Shown piece after piece: positions 45,395 to 56,119 of a stretch of 64,000 nt of DNA (position 1 is the first letter of the stretch; each line of letters begins with the position of its first letter). The stretch comes from Petrolisthes cinctipes (lineage: Eukaryota; Arthropoda; Malacostraca; Decapoda; Porcellanidae): NCBI GenBank assembly GCA_033782935.1, contig JAWQEG010000259.1:1019501-1083500 (forward strand), given 5' to 3'. Both the position numbers and the translations under genes were made by a program. The notes beneath the pieces were generated by a model. It was not told the origin of the DNA. It saw only the letters and a list, made by a program, of their open reading frames with translations, and searched no databases.

Positions 45395-46432
45395 CGTGGC
45401 AGCACAGTATCGGAAGATATGCCCAACTCCTCAGCACCTTCAGCACCAAGGGGAGGAAATCAAAGGAAATCTCAATTGAAGGTTGGTCGGGAAGACTCCA
45501 GAAAACAACAATACGGCTAATGGGGGAACCATCTTGGAGAAAACGACGGGAAGAGTGCACACCAGGGTATCCTTCGGCAAGTTTCGGGTCAACATCAATA
45601 GGAAAACGGGTGAGGATGTAGCTGGAGAACTTACGAGGCCTCTAGGGTGAGTCTTGAAGAATGTGAGGCAGAGACAAAAATTCACCAGCCTTGACTCAAT
45701 CAATGATGATCTGACGCTACCTATAGATGTAGACAAACCGAGAGGTGACAACAGCCATCTTGACTTCAGCCAGTTCACACTGCAGTTGGAAAGCCATGTT
45801 GACATCAGACAACCAACGCAGCTTTGTGTCAGTAGATGGGTTCCCAGAGAAGGAGAGCTTGACATAGTCATCTCTCGGGGCAAAACCAGGAAAGCTAGAC
45901 GATGTCAGGGAGTGGGTATATAGGGAAGAAACATCAGGGTGAGGCAGAGAAGGTACGTCGTGCACAGCTGAAGCACCCTTCGCCGTCTTGGTAGCCGGAG
46001 GCAAACAGTCCACACCATCGGAATCCAGCGAGGAGTCAGACGAGTCGTCAACGGGTCACATGGTAAAGGTTGAGGAGGCGGACAGCTGCAACCTGAGCTG
46101 CGAAGTGACCGAGGAGAGGGGGGGAAGGTTTGCGCGAGGGCAGCTCAGGGCAGTGATCCTCGATAGGAGACTCATCATCCTGCCTCCAAGCAGGAATCCA
46201 CGCTCTCCATCAGGCCAGGCAAAGCCTAGATGGGAAGCAAACAACTGAACACACAACCACAGAACCACAACAGACAAACAACACCAAAAACACCACAGAA
46301 ACAACAACACAAACAGCAACACACAAACAAGAATGCACAAACAACACAAAAAACAACACAAACAACAATGCAGGCAGAGCGCCAGGAGAACGTCCACACT
46401 CCACCAAGGTTGGAGCGAGACTGTCTGGGCTC
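45395..46432 (-). pseudogene. LINE-B ORF1 and 5' UTR
   Basis: The 5' end is near 46432, and the ATG near 46204 reads MESVDSCLEA before a small deletion breaks the frame. Further frames give 'LPPATKTAKGASAVHDVPSL', 'SFSGNPSTDTKLRWLSDVNM' and 'LKVLRSWAYLPILCCHGIMT', matching the copy at 62054-62979. It breaks off near 45395. Confidence 0.8.
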
Positions 46433-47059
46433 AATTATCCATGTTACCATTAATTTATCAAAGTTAAGGTGAGTTCATTATCTTACTAGGATAATTCCTA
46501 TCGTCGAAATATGAGTAAGGAGGAAAAATTTGTACAGAATATCTACCTTAGTTGGTAGCTAAATGGTAACATTTAGAAAATTAAACTCCAGTCGTTAATT
46601 GTAGCATGTAATACCACTGGTGTGTAAAGTGGATGACTGCATTTTATAATACAACATACTTGTATAATTATGTGCCTGCAATGTACAATGTCGTTCTCGT
46701 TGTTGTTTTGTCGATATTCGTCTGACTCTTGGGGCAAAATAATTTTATCCATTAATATCAAAACACGCATGTACAAAACTTACAAATATTTATTGTTTTC
46801 TTTATATAGCAATTTTGTGCATTAGACAAATTATATACAGTGTTTGTTTGAATATTATTATGTGTCATCTGTTACCAAATATTCTCTTTATACCTCTTTT
46901 TCTCACAACTAATAGAATGGAAAATTTATGTGACGATATAGTTTCAGCAGATGGTAAGGACAGCCATAAATAATTGATGAAAATGATAAATTTCTTGCTT
47001 TTATTAATATAGTTTCTATATACTTAGATAAGTTTTATTTAATTCTAATTTTACTTTAC
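46433..47059. other. IR intron; possible tiny plus-strand exon
   Basis: AT-rich. A plus-strand MENLCDDIVSAD stretch at 46917-46952 ends at a GTAAGG donor-like site and is preceded by AATAG, but nothing supports expression. Confidence 0.3.
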
Positions 47060-47244
47060 CTGTCCAGTCAGGTTGTTGGGTGGTCTAGTTGGAGTGTCTT
47101 CAAGCATGACACCCCAACTGTAGAACAGTGCAAAATTCAGACTGAACATCTTGCCCCCAAGAGCAAGAGGCCACACTTTCTGGAACAACCATAGCGTTAC
47201 TCCCCACACTGCTGCGATCACCACCACAGCCAGCCACACATCCC
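47060..47244 (-). CDS. ionotropic receptor (IR) gene: M1/M2 pore exon
   Basis: After acceptor GTGTGGCAG, the minus strand reads (T)GGGATGTGTGGCTGG..., giving 'WDVWLAVVVIAAVWGVTLWL' (membrane segment 1), then 'FQKVWPLALGGKMFSLNFAL' and 'FYSWGVMLEDTPTRPPNNLT', ending GQ at donor GTAAAG. IRs have this 'evWla...W' M1 and a pore loop ending near 'P.r...NLtGQ'. The phase 1 start matches the phase 1 end of the exon at 48793. The phase 0 end matches the phase 0 start at 21928, across an intron of about 25 kb. An (ATT)n tract lies upstream at 47267-47302. Confidence 0.82.
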
Positions 47245-47266
47245 CTGCCACACCAAGTACGCTGAT

Positions 47267-47302
<36 letters not shown>
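47267..47302. repeat. (AAT)n microsatellite
   Basis: About 12 AAT units in the IR intron, just upstream of the M1 exon acceptor. Confidence 0.9.
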
Positions 47303-47304
<2 letters not shown>

Positions 47305-47309
47305 TCATC

Positions 47310-48792
47310 ATGAATACCTATTTCCCTTGTTTTAAAGGGTGGAGACTTTCGAAATCAGGGGTAGAAAGCGGAAGCAGAATACAGTATGATTGGGCAGAAC
47401 ATTCAGTAAAATAAGGTACACTCACATCCATGCACTCCCCTTTTAAGCCCACGAAATACCCAGCTTCCACACACAATTTCTTTCATCCAAGACTAAACTA
47501 CTTTTACTTAGCCATGATGATAGGAGCCATTCCACGGTCTGTCGAAGTTAAAACCGGGTTGCCAGCCCTAACATATTGTTTATCTTTTTCATCTTGATTA
47601 TAGTTTTTATCTTTCTCGATATAATTATACATAAAAAACTCACAGTCACTACCCTTTCAAGCTCACGAAATACCCAGCTTCCACTCTTGCTTATCATGGA
47701 CTACTTCTTTTGCTTCATTCATATTTATTTCTAGCTTTCTCAATCCCTCACTATATCGTATCATCGTTGGTTTTCCCCTACTTCGCCCGACAAAATCAAT
47801 TTCTTATACCTTTTCCACCACTCATGTACAGTATTATATATTCTTCCCAAATGCCCAGACCATCTCATAACACTCTCTGATCCAGTGACTTACTCACACT
47901 AAACCTTTCGCGGATTTTAGTATATCTTACCCTGTCAGTTCTATCGGTGTGTGGTATGGGCAGATGCATCAGATTATGTGTATTCATTCTTGCCGCTCAC
48001 TCATTAGGCAACCCACTACCATCCACCCTCCCAGCAAATTATGTTTAGTGTGGCTGCACCCAAAGGGATTCTATCTTTTTTTCTATATTAAGACAGATGA
48101 AGATTAAAGACGGTGAGCCCGCTCTTCTCCTGCAATATATATCAAGTAAGAGAGGCAGAAATATTATCAAAGTTCGTCCAAGATGCCTGTACACATTCCC
48201 TTTGGGGGAAATTGGTTGGACGTAGAGTGTTACAGAGTTGACCAGTTGTGTATATGAAAGATTTAGATTACAAGCCAACTGTTGCATTTGGGAGTTGAAC
48301 AGAAAAGGGATGAGATCGAGTGCCTTTGAGAGCATTGCATGCTCTCCACAGAGGAGGAAGCATATATTGAGAGAGTTGACAAGAATAATGTCCAGTGTAA
48401 TAGTGATAGATAGTGATGCAACTCTGAGGGAAAGTGGTTGTGGTGAATCAGTAAAAGGGGGAGAGTTGATAAGACAATGTGCCTTTGATTCCACTTTGTC
48501 CAGGTATGTTGTGAAGGTTGAGCCAACCTATATATGGATGCCGTCCTCCATACAGGTGCGGATGAGAATCAAGACTCCAATACTGAGATAGCAATTTTGT
48601 GTGGGAGTGAAGTATTCATCGAATCTGCGCAGCACACCTAAATTCTTGGAGCAGTCTTAGCAAGAGAGGTAATTTGGTCTCTCCAAGAGAGAAAGATACT
48701 CCAAGATTAATAAAGGAAGAAGAGGGGATAGTGTAGTAACATCGTACAAAACGCACACTACAATAGCGAACAATTCGCAATGTACTACTAAC
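47310..48792. other. IR intron, no gene recognised
   Basis: A repeated phrase 'CCTTTT/CAAGC(C/T)CACGAAATACCCAGCTTCCAC' occurs near 47440 and 47660. Frames at 48045-48591 on both strands have no recognisable domain. Confidence 0.45.
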
Positions 48793-49034
48793 ATTCGAAC
48801 GGTCTGATGAGTGACAGGTATTCTGGAAAGGGACGAGGTTTGGATGACAAAAGAACAGCTGACTGGTCGATGTAGGCTCCTGTGAATTGAATAACTGTAT
48901 AGCGTCTTGGAGTTACAGTTAAATCGAGGCATATATCAGCTTCTTCTCTCTGTAGTTGCCTCACTATGCCAGTCCAGTTGCCTCTCTCTAGTTCCACTCC
49001 CCATTCCCCATCCATAGGCTCACGTATTTTGTAC
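48793..49034 (-). CDS. ionotropic receptor (IR) gene: ligand-binding S1 exon
   Basis: Acceptor TATTTTCCAG, then 'YKIREPMDGEWGVELERGNW', 'TGIVRQLQREEADICLDLTV', 'TPRRYTVIQFTGAYIDQSAV' and 'LLSSKPRPFPEYLSLIRPFE', ending at donor GTTAGT in phase 1. This is the S1 half of the glutamate-receptor-like ligand-binding domain: 'G.WGV...GNWTG.V..L...EAD' and 'R...I.FT..Y'. The first two bases of the junction codon come from the exon ending at 49826 (AC|G), giving 'LNFT-YKIREP'. No stop is present. Confidence 0.85.
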
Positions 49035-49340
49035 CTGGAAAATAGTTTACAAAGACGTACTGTACAAATAGTATTTATGCCTTAAATAATAATCTGACAC
49101 ACATTATTTATTTTTCAAGCTTTATTTGATATTCATGTATCAGTAAGATTAAAACTGTTCTACTAACGACATCGAAAAGTCTTACCATATATTTGTTTGC
49201 TATGAAGTTAAAATTTTAAGATTATTTTTAGTATACGAATTTTGGGCCAGGGCTTCGAAAAATGATGTTTCAGTTAACATGAAAGTGCTCAGATATATAA
49301 AAGCGCTACACTTACAAGTATGAGACAGCGCACATAAAAT

Positions 49341-49465
49341 CAGGGTTGGTGAACCAAAAACTTACTACTGTTTCCCTTGACTATGGAAGTTAATTTATAT
49401 AGACAAGGTAATACTTAAAATAAATATTTCCTGTATTGGATGGTCCAGCGACCATGTGCACTTTT
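49341..49465. repeat. dispersed repeat shared with 63290-63413
   Basis: About 110 bp in common, including 'ACTATGGAA', 'TATATAGACAAG', 'AAATAAATATTTCCTG' and 'ATGGTCCAGCGACCATGT'. No inverted ends or coding capacity; the family is not identified. Confidence 0.6.
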
Positions 49466-49657
49466 GGAATCACATCCACAAGATTGTTTCCTCAAGGATT
49501 GAATATAGAACTGCGAACATTGAAGCTCACTATACTAATTTTGCAAAAAATTTAACCTGGAAGCTATCTATAGAGAAGAAATAAATTGAGTGATGGTGAT
49601 AATTGCTTGTATTAACCATATACAATAGCAAATATCATAATTCACTTTGTCAGTCTG

Positions 49658-49797
49658 CATCATGACGATTTTATGAAACCTACTAACCAATGGCATTGAT
49701 GATGATTCTATGAAACCAAGAAACTACTTGCATCATGATTTTATGAAACCTAGAAACAACTGGCATCATGATTCTATGAAACCTAGAAACCAATGAC
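49658..49797. repeat. minisatellite, about 35 bp unit, four imperfect copies
   Basis: Units resemble GGCATCATGATTCTATGAAACC followed by TAGAAACCA. They are directly adjacent with no unique spacers, so this is not an array of CRISPR type. Confidence 0.75.
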
Positions 49798-49825
49798 AAC
49801 CAAAGGATTAAAATTACAAACTTAC

Positions 49826-51053
49826 GTAAAATTTAGGCTACTGGACATAGCTTGAATCACCCTCGTACCAATAGCATCTCTGTGGCGGACCAAGGTCCCA
49901 GGTTCATCATTCAGTCTCTCAGAGCTAATGTAGGGAAATAACTCCTTCTCGAGGAGGTGGAACTGGTGTCTGTTGTAGTTTTCGTGATGATCTGTACAGT
50001 CGCCAAAAAAAGTTTCGTTACCATCTATTTTACAGTGTAATGTAACGTTGGTAAACCTGACTGGTCCCGCCCGCGCCAGTGCGCCACTCCCTCACAGCAG
50101 TGTGACCACTCCTTGGCTTTTTTTCCCAAGATCTTGGATTTTTACACCTAGTCTTGGGATCCGGGATTTTTCATGCAAAAAAGCCGCTGATCTTGGGAAT
50201 TCTTGATGATATTTACAAGTGTCAATTTTGTCTTTCCTTATGCATTAATGGTACACACAAGACAACATTTGATATGAAAAATTTGAATGATCTTTTATAC
50301 AGGGTTATTCAAAACTACGTTTACAAAATGACAGGATAAAGTCCTGACATGATGTTAAACATATTTCCATATGTATTTTTCAAAAATTTAAAAAGTTAAT
50401 GACAGACATGAAAGCCAAATCCATTACCGTGGGTGAATGATCGAATACTTCTAAAATTAACTCCTCTCCCCCCCCCCACAGCACCTCGTGTTCTCTCTCG
50501 GGTAGACAAGGGAACTTAATACAACGTATAAAGCAATAAACCCTTATCGATCACGGGATTCAAACAGATCCTTAGGCTTCGAATTGATCCCAAGTATTCG
50601 TGTTTCTTGTAATGTCAGATAGGCTAAAAGAGTAGTAGTATCCCTAAAGATTTGTCCATGACTGTACCTCTATCTATTGTTTTGTGGTCGAGTTACACTT
50701 ACCGAGTGATACATGTAGATGCCAGGGCGGTACTACTAACTTATCTGACATTACAAGAAACACAAAGCCTTGGGATCGATTAAAAGCCAACGGATCTGTT
50801 TGAATCCCATGATCGATAAGGGTTTCATTGCTTCATACGTTTTAAAACTTGCCTCGTCCACTTAAGAGAGAGCAGGGGATGAGGTGGGGGGAGGAGTTAA
50901 TTTTAAAGTGTTCGATCGTTCGCCCACGGCAATGGATTTGGCTTTCATGTGTGTAATTAACTTTTTACATTTTTGAATAATATATATGGAAATATGTTTA
51001 ACATCATATCAGAAATCTACCCTGTCATTTTGTAAATGTAGTTTTGAATAACC

Positions 51054-51095
<42 letters not shown>

Positions 51096-53710
51096 CAACC
51101 ACGGGACAGAGATATTGGCCAGCAGGCGTCGCCAGGGATAGGGAGGTGGGTACCAGCCTACAGGGAACTCGTGTGAATTTTAATCTTTATGTAAATAGTT
51201 CGTAAGGACGAATATTGCTTCTAATCATGATGGGGTTTCCGCCTTTTTAACTCCTTCCAAACTGTGCCCGTTAAGGTACAACCAAGATTCATCCTTATGT
51301 AAATACGTCGTACGTACGAATATTCTTAGCATAACCATGAGTGTTTTTACGCCTTTTATATTATCCTATTTCGTCCTGCACACGTTCACTTCTGAAATCT
51401 GTTGGTTTGGAATCAGGGCTTCCATTCTAGGGTAAAATACCCTAAACTAGGGTAATTGGACCCTTCCTAGGGTAATGTTTAGGGTAATGCATAAACTAGG
51501 GTAATTCTAGGGTAATCTGACGTCAGGCTGGTTTTTATTTAATAGTGTCCGATTAATGTACTGTACATATTATCATCCCCGTGATTTGTATGAGCATACC
51601 CGGGCGCCAGGGATAGGGAGGTAGGGAGGTGAGTACCAACCTACTGGAACTCATGTCACTTTGATCCTTACGTAAATAGTTCGTAAGGATGAATATTGCT
51701 TATAATCATGAGGATTTTTCCACCTTTTCTTTTCCTTCTGAACTGTTCCCGTTCGATATTGTGTGGGTGCAACCAAGAGTCATCCATAAGTAAATATGTC
51801 GTACGTACGAATATTCTAAGCATAACCATGAGTGCTTTTACGGCTTTTATATTATCCTATTTCGTCCCATACGCGTTCGTTTCTGAAATCTGGAGCGTGA
51901 AGCTGTTCTCTTGATCTCTTCACAAGTTCACACACACACAGTCAGACACTTGCGAGGACGAGTCCACACAATACAGCAGCAGCAATAGTGCTCCTACCAG
52001 CTATATTCTACTTGAAGGTGGCCTCCTCCCATATAAACAGTTAACTTCATATCCATTCTATAAGGTAATTTATTATTGTATATATGCATATTTTGCTTGA
52101 ACTAAGTTATGTTAACTGCGAATAAGTGAAAGAAAATGAAAATGCTATTAAGGTATATTTAGCCGAAAATAGCCTATGCTATTTAACCCTTACACTGCCG
52201 CCGACAGCATATGCTGATCGCTACAGAGCACTCCCTAGTGCCACCGACAGCATATGCTGTTTTCACTTGTAATAATTGTTTAAAAGTGGGAATGGTAGGT
52301 TTAGGTACTTGGTGGTTACTGACAACTCACCATGGTTTGGCACCAAAAACAAAACTCAGCCAGAACAGTTGTTGGAGTATAATATGAGACATTAGGTGGT
52401 AAACTTATGTTCATTGGAGCCTACTAACCAGTATTCTGGGAGCTCGATTTGGTTTATAACCGACCGGCGGCCGTGGTTTTTGTTATTTCGTCGTAATGCG
52501 TCAATAAATTATATGATTGGAACTTTTTATATTAGTATTTACCATTTATTATTTATATGGTGTAGAGTAGGCTATATTTATATGTTTGAAAAATTTGTGT
52601 TATTGAAGACAAATTTTCTAGACCTTACTTAGAATTCCTAGACTACAACTTGGGTAAGTTTAATAGTTACAACACACTTTTCCAGTCTGAGGCTCCAAAT
52701 TTCTTCACATTAAAAACTGAAACATGTAAACTCATTAGAAGTTTATGTTCAGACTTCATGGATGTAAGTTTTGTTAAGAAAGCAGACATTTCTCTCCTTA
52801 CTCCTGCTCATCCCATGTTTTCTAGTACTTTCGTCCCAACTGAGAATATTTATCTAGGAGTGAGTGCATCAACATCAGTAAATAATATGAAAATATCAGG
52901 AGCAGCTACTAAAGAAGAACTTTCTCAGTTTCAAAAGTCATGTCAGTCTTTCCTGATAGAAGCTGTACTCCAAATCCAAAAAAGATATTCCTTGAATGAC
53001 AAAATTCATGACATAGTAGCCTGCATCAACCCACACTCTGCTTCTACCCTTAACCCTCCCTCCCTAGCATTTTTATTTGATGAACTGCCCCAGTTACAAA
53101 AATTTGCTGACAAAAAGCTTGTGGATGAAGAGTGGAGACTACACTACTTGGATGAGGTACTATCCAAACAACTAAATTTCATGCAGTACTGGAAGATAGT
53201 GTTAAATAGGAAAAATGATGCAGGCCTACAATGTTACCCTAATTTATCAGATGTTATTTCCACTCTCCTTTCACTACCTTTTTCAAATGCTGCTGTGGAA
53301 CGTTTTTTCAGTTGATTAAACATAACAAAAACCTCATTAAGAAGCTCTCAAAAATTAAACAATATGTGGTCTCATGCATGGAATTTATTACATGAAACGC
53401 CTTAATGTTTCCTCTTACAACCTTGGTTTTGATGACAATATGCTAAAAGCAATGAATAATGTTTAATAAGAGTGATGCTACATGTTCTGAGGCTGCAAAT
53501 ATGTAAGTCTCCTGGAGGTGTTACAGTGTTAGCAGATAGAGTATACAACTGCATAGGGCCCAGTGGGGCTGACTTTATTCTCTGTGAATATTAGTTATCC
53601 CCCACAGGGCTAGAATAAAGATTGTTGTAGGATCTGGTCACTTTCTAGTGGATTTGACGAGATCTGCCCACATGGATTAAAAATCCACGTGAGGTGTACT
53701 GCAACCGGAG

Positions 53711-53744
<34 letters not shown>

Positions 53745-55987
53745 CCCACTGCTGTGTGGACCGCCAGCACACGGGGGTGCATTCCCCTTTGCATGCAGCA
53801 GTGTAAACTCCCTCCCCCTTATGGTCCCTTCAGGGCTGGTCTCATGGAAGGTACGGCCCCACTTGTAGCTCTTGTGGTAACGTGGACTTGGGCCCACAGC
53901 ACTGGCTGTGGGATCAAAGCCTTCCCCCCAATCTCCCTGGTGGTCGGAGGCCCCCAGACTCCCTGGTCCAGTAAGCTCTGGTCCCATTTCCTTGGGATGT
54001 GCTTCGGTAGCCCAGGCATATAGGGCCAGCCCCTCCTTTATTTTAATTTGTTTTTTCTCTGCGACCAGAGTGTACCAGGGGTCTGTTGGGCAGGAGGCCA
54101 TTCTGCCCCGGGAGAACATCAACAACAACAACAACTGCATATTTCTAAATAAAATACCCTTTAATTTACGCGGCATTTGTTTTTTTCCTGTGTGTGTGGG
54201 GGGAATGTTTGGGGGGTGGGGCAATATATAAACTTATGTATGATAGTGCATGAATCAACAATTTATGGACAATTCGACAATCTAGGGTAAAACACTCGAA
54301 TCTAGGGTAATATCGACAAAAATCTAGGGTAGGATTTCATCAACTCATGGAAGCCCTGTTTGGAACTTTGGACTGGTTACTGGTAGTCTGAATTAAGTTT
54401 TAGCCGCGGATAGGTGTGAATACTTGATTATATATAAATTTTTAAAGTTACCGTTTGAGTGTACCAAAAGAGTGTCTCCAACTGTACCAGAGGGATGTAG
54501 CTTGGTGCAGTAACGTTATAGCGAATATATATATTAAATTCCAGGTTATTTCAAAGGATAACTTATAAAGAAAAAATGAGTGATGAGGATGATCCTGTAC
54601 CAGGGGGGGCGGGTTAAGAACTCCACCTAAAAAGAAAAGAAAAGCATGGTACCAGCAGGCTCAAGTATTTGTACGGTGATATATAAGGTAAATTATACTT
54701 TATTTTGTGAAAATAGGCCCTAGTTATACAAATAATGAAGAGTATTAGGAATCTTGGGATTTTTTTGTCTGTCTTGGCTATTTTTATGGGTCAGTCTTGG
54801 GATTTGTCCATTTCGTGAGTGGTCACACTGCCTCACAGGCTCACCCATCACTGCAATCAGTTATTCAGTAGCAGGCATGGGAAGATCATTTGAACAAATG
54901 CAATGTTATCTGGTTATTTCAGGGTTATTCCTGTTCTAAAATACTCAGACGCATTTCCTTATGTTTAATAATGAATAGTTAAATAATAAGAGTTCTAGAA
55001 CATTCAAAATTTAATTTAAATTTGGTTAAACTTTTGATATAAAGAAAAGGAATGCTATGTTGTGACTGCCACGGGCCGCGGCCCGCATATTATCGCCAAT
55101 GGAGCCTGTGTAGGCTGTGTGTGGCAGTCACTCGCCGACTAGGGATTTTGACCATCTAGCCACCCTCCAATTGACCACTAATTTATCGCTCTAACCCCCG
55201 AAAACTTCCGCAAACCCTCCAGAATCCCTATAAACCTCCATTTATCTCCATAAATGTGGCAACTATATGACTCATAGCCTCTCGCAGTCAGTCAGACGGG
55301 CAGACTCCAGCCATACTCGTCTCTTGTTTTGATTCTTGAATCGCACTTTTTAATATCTATCTAACCGCTGGGGATTCCGGGGGTATAACGCGTGCGTCAC
55401 CAAATGCAGTTATGAATTGGTAATATAGTTCTTAACTTATTATTCTTTCCTTTATAAGATGACATTGACACTTAATTCAAAAATTTTATAGCGATTATAC
55501 TGGGCAATATTATTCATAATAATAGCGTTATTGTTGCGCGGCTCTTTCAAACCAGCGTGAAATAACTGGATAATTGTGAAAAAAAAACACAACAAATAGA
55601 TTGTATGATCATTTTAATTGGCAACAGTAATGAGTGGCAGTAAGTAGTATACTATTATAGTAAGGATTTCATAGGTTTAATATAAGTTTATTAAGCTGGC
55701 ATAGCAGTGCTTAAGAGCGATAAGCACCTATCCTATCTCGTTGAAAGCTACTAGGCTACTGATGACATCCGATTTTCCAAACTTCCGAAGCCAATGCCTC
55801 CGCCGCCCGTAGTGTCCAGCCCGGCAAAGACAATATCAGTCTCGGATGATAAGGCTTAGCAGCCAAGTAGGCAGAGTACCAACCCTGCCGCGCTTACTAA
55901 TGTTAAAAGTAAAGTAGGGGTGGTACCTAAACTTTTTTTGCCGACTGTACATGGAGTATAAAGGACAATACTTTGTGATCTTACCAA
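49826..55987 (-). CDS. ionotropic receptor (IR) gene: S1 exon split by a transposon
   Basis: The coding parts are 55950-55987 and 49826-49996, joined across one TA. The 5' part follows the acceptor CTCTTTAG and reads 'LVRSQSIVLYTPC'. The 3' part reads 'TDHHENYNRHQFHLLEKELF', 'PYISSERLNDEPGTLVRHRD' and 'AIGTRVIQAMSSSLNFT', ending at donor GTAAGT. With the insert removed and one TA kept, the frame is open throughout and joins in phase to the next S1 exon. The insert is 49997-55947. Unless it is spliced out, this allele is a pseudogene. The upstream junction phase is not resolved. Confidence 0.72.
50300..51056. mobile_element. fold-back MITE with TA target (copy 2, longer)
   Basis: Same family as 1558-2191: ends CAGGGTTATTCAAAACTA and TAGTTTTGAATAACCCTG, TA at 50298-50299 and 51057-51058. 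It keeps a block around 50560-50680 that copy 1 lacks. The right end runs directly into an (AT)n tract at 51057-51092. Confidence 0.9.
51116..51885. repeat. two direct copies of a 290 bp unit
   Basis: 51116-51401 and 51597-51885 share long tracts, such as CGCCAGGGATAGGGAGGT, 'AAATAGTTCGTAAGGA', 'GTCGTACGTACGAATATTC' and 'TTATATTATCCTATTTCGTC'. Unit 1 lies just outside the inner hAT left end and unit 2 just inside it. Confidence 0.8.
52650..53397 (+). pseudogene. hAT transposase C-terminal part with dimerisation domain
   Basis: 221 open codons to 53315, then a TGA inside the C-terminal motif, after which the same frame continues. Landmarks are 'SLCSDFMDVSFVKKADISLL', 'FQKSCQSFLIEAVLQIQKRY' and the hAT dimerisation signature 'YPNLSDVISTLLSLPFSNAA', 'VERFFS' (stop) 'LNITKTSLRSS.KLNNMW'. 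The N-terminal BED finger and catalytic core are missing. It is remnant coding DNA of the inner hAT element. Confidence 0.82.
53713..54125 (-). mobile_element. poly(A)-tailed retroposon of unknown family
   Basis: The minus strand ends in an A-run of about 31 bases (53714-53744) and begins near (GTT)n at 54125. One frame is open to the tail and includes 'RMASCPTDPWYTLVAEKKQI', 'KIKEGLALYAWATEAHPKEM' and 'SYKWGRTFHETSPEGTIRGR'. I recognise no domain. It could be a truncated LINE ORF or a processed transcript. It is inserted in the inner hAT element, downstream of its transposase. Confidence 0.6.
54839..55947. other. body of the TA-target transposon; hairpin; no gene recognised
   Basis: 55062-55131 can fold into a hairpin (GTGACTGCCAC / GTGGCAGTCAC) enclosing the palindrome GGGCCGCGGCCC. 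No open frame of note. Confidence 0.5.
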
Positions 55988-56119
55988 CTAAAGAGCTTGA
56001 GAGAAGTAATCAGGGTCAGTACTGGTGCCGGTCTTATAATAGAATAAATACTGTATATAAATGCTGGTATATAATTTAAAATATTTTATACCTATGAGAC
56101 ATAATGAATATTGTTTCAG

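Larger units (their letters stand above)
33995..46432 (-). mobile_element. LINE-B copy split by LINE-A and other inserts
   Basis: The minus-strand 3' part (33995-35791) holds the (AC)n 3' UTR, Cys/His tail, RNase H remnants and a deletion that removes most of RT (join near 35513). It ends inside the ORF1-ORF2 boundary at 'GGTTCTCGA', where LINE-A starts. The 5' part of LINE-B lies at 45395-46432 (ORF1 and 5' UTR). About 340 bp expected between them is missing, and other fragments (44508-45394) intervene, so these may be one insertion later rearranged or two separate ones. Confidence 0.65.
51414..54358. mobile_element. hAT transposon (inner), 8 bp TSD, internally deleted
   Basis: TIRs CAGGGCTTCCAT and ATGGAAGCCCTG, with TTTGGAAT at 51406-51413 and TTTGGAAC at 54359-54366 (7 of 8 match). 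Both ends carry clusters of CTAGGGTAA (51430-51515 and 54280-54335), probable transposase-binding sites. It holds the C-terminal part of a hAT transposase (52650-53400) and a poly(A)-tailed retroposon. Confidence 0.87.
50098..54830. mobile_element. hAT transposon (outer), 8 bp TSD
   Basis: TIRs CAGTGTGACCACTC and GAGTGGTCACACTG with a perfect 8 bp duplication CCTCACAG at 50090-50097 and 54831-54838. Subterminal CCCAAGATC/TCTTGGGA motifs are repeated at both ends, as in hAT transposase-binding regions. It contains a TA MITE (50300-51056) and another hAT element (51414-54358). No transposase clearly belonging to it was found. Confidence 0.88.
49997..55947. mobile_element. TA-target DNA transposon inserted in IR exon; outer shell of a nested stack
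   Basis: Left CAGTCGCCAAAAAAAGTTT and right inverted CAGTCGGCAAAAAAAGTTT, with TA at 49995-49996 and 55948-55949. The termini resemble Tc1-like ends. Subtracting the nested hAT element leaves about 1.2 kb with no transposase ORF. IR coding sequence on the two outer sides joins in frame across one TA, which independently supports the boundaries. Confidence 0.83.

Noticed and set aside
46917..46957. Tiny exon MENLCDDIVSAD followed by GTAAGG
   Set aside because: Twelve codons with splice-like edges are expected by chance in 64 kb.
48045..48591. Long overlapping ORFs on both strands (149 and 117 codons)
   Set aside because: No recognisable domain; composition typical of chance frames in intron DNA.
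49658..49797. Possible CRISPR-like array
   Set aside because: Units are imperfect, directly adjacent and without unique spacers, in a eukaryotic context: a minisatellite.
54576..54684. Transposase first exon starting MSDEDDPVPGG with a PPKKKRKA nuclear signal in a shifted frame
   Set aside because: Only about 150 bp remain to the hAT end in that direction and a frameshift is needed; too weak to list as a gene.
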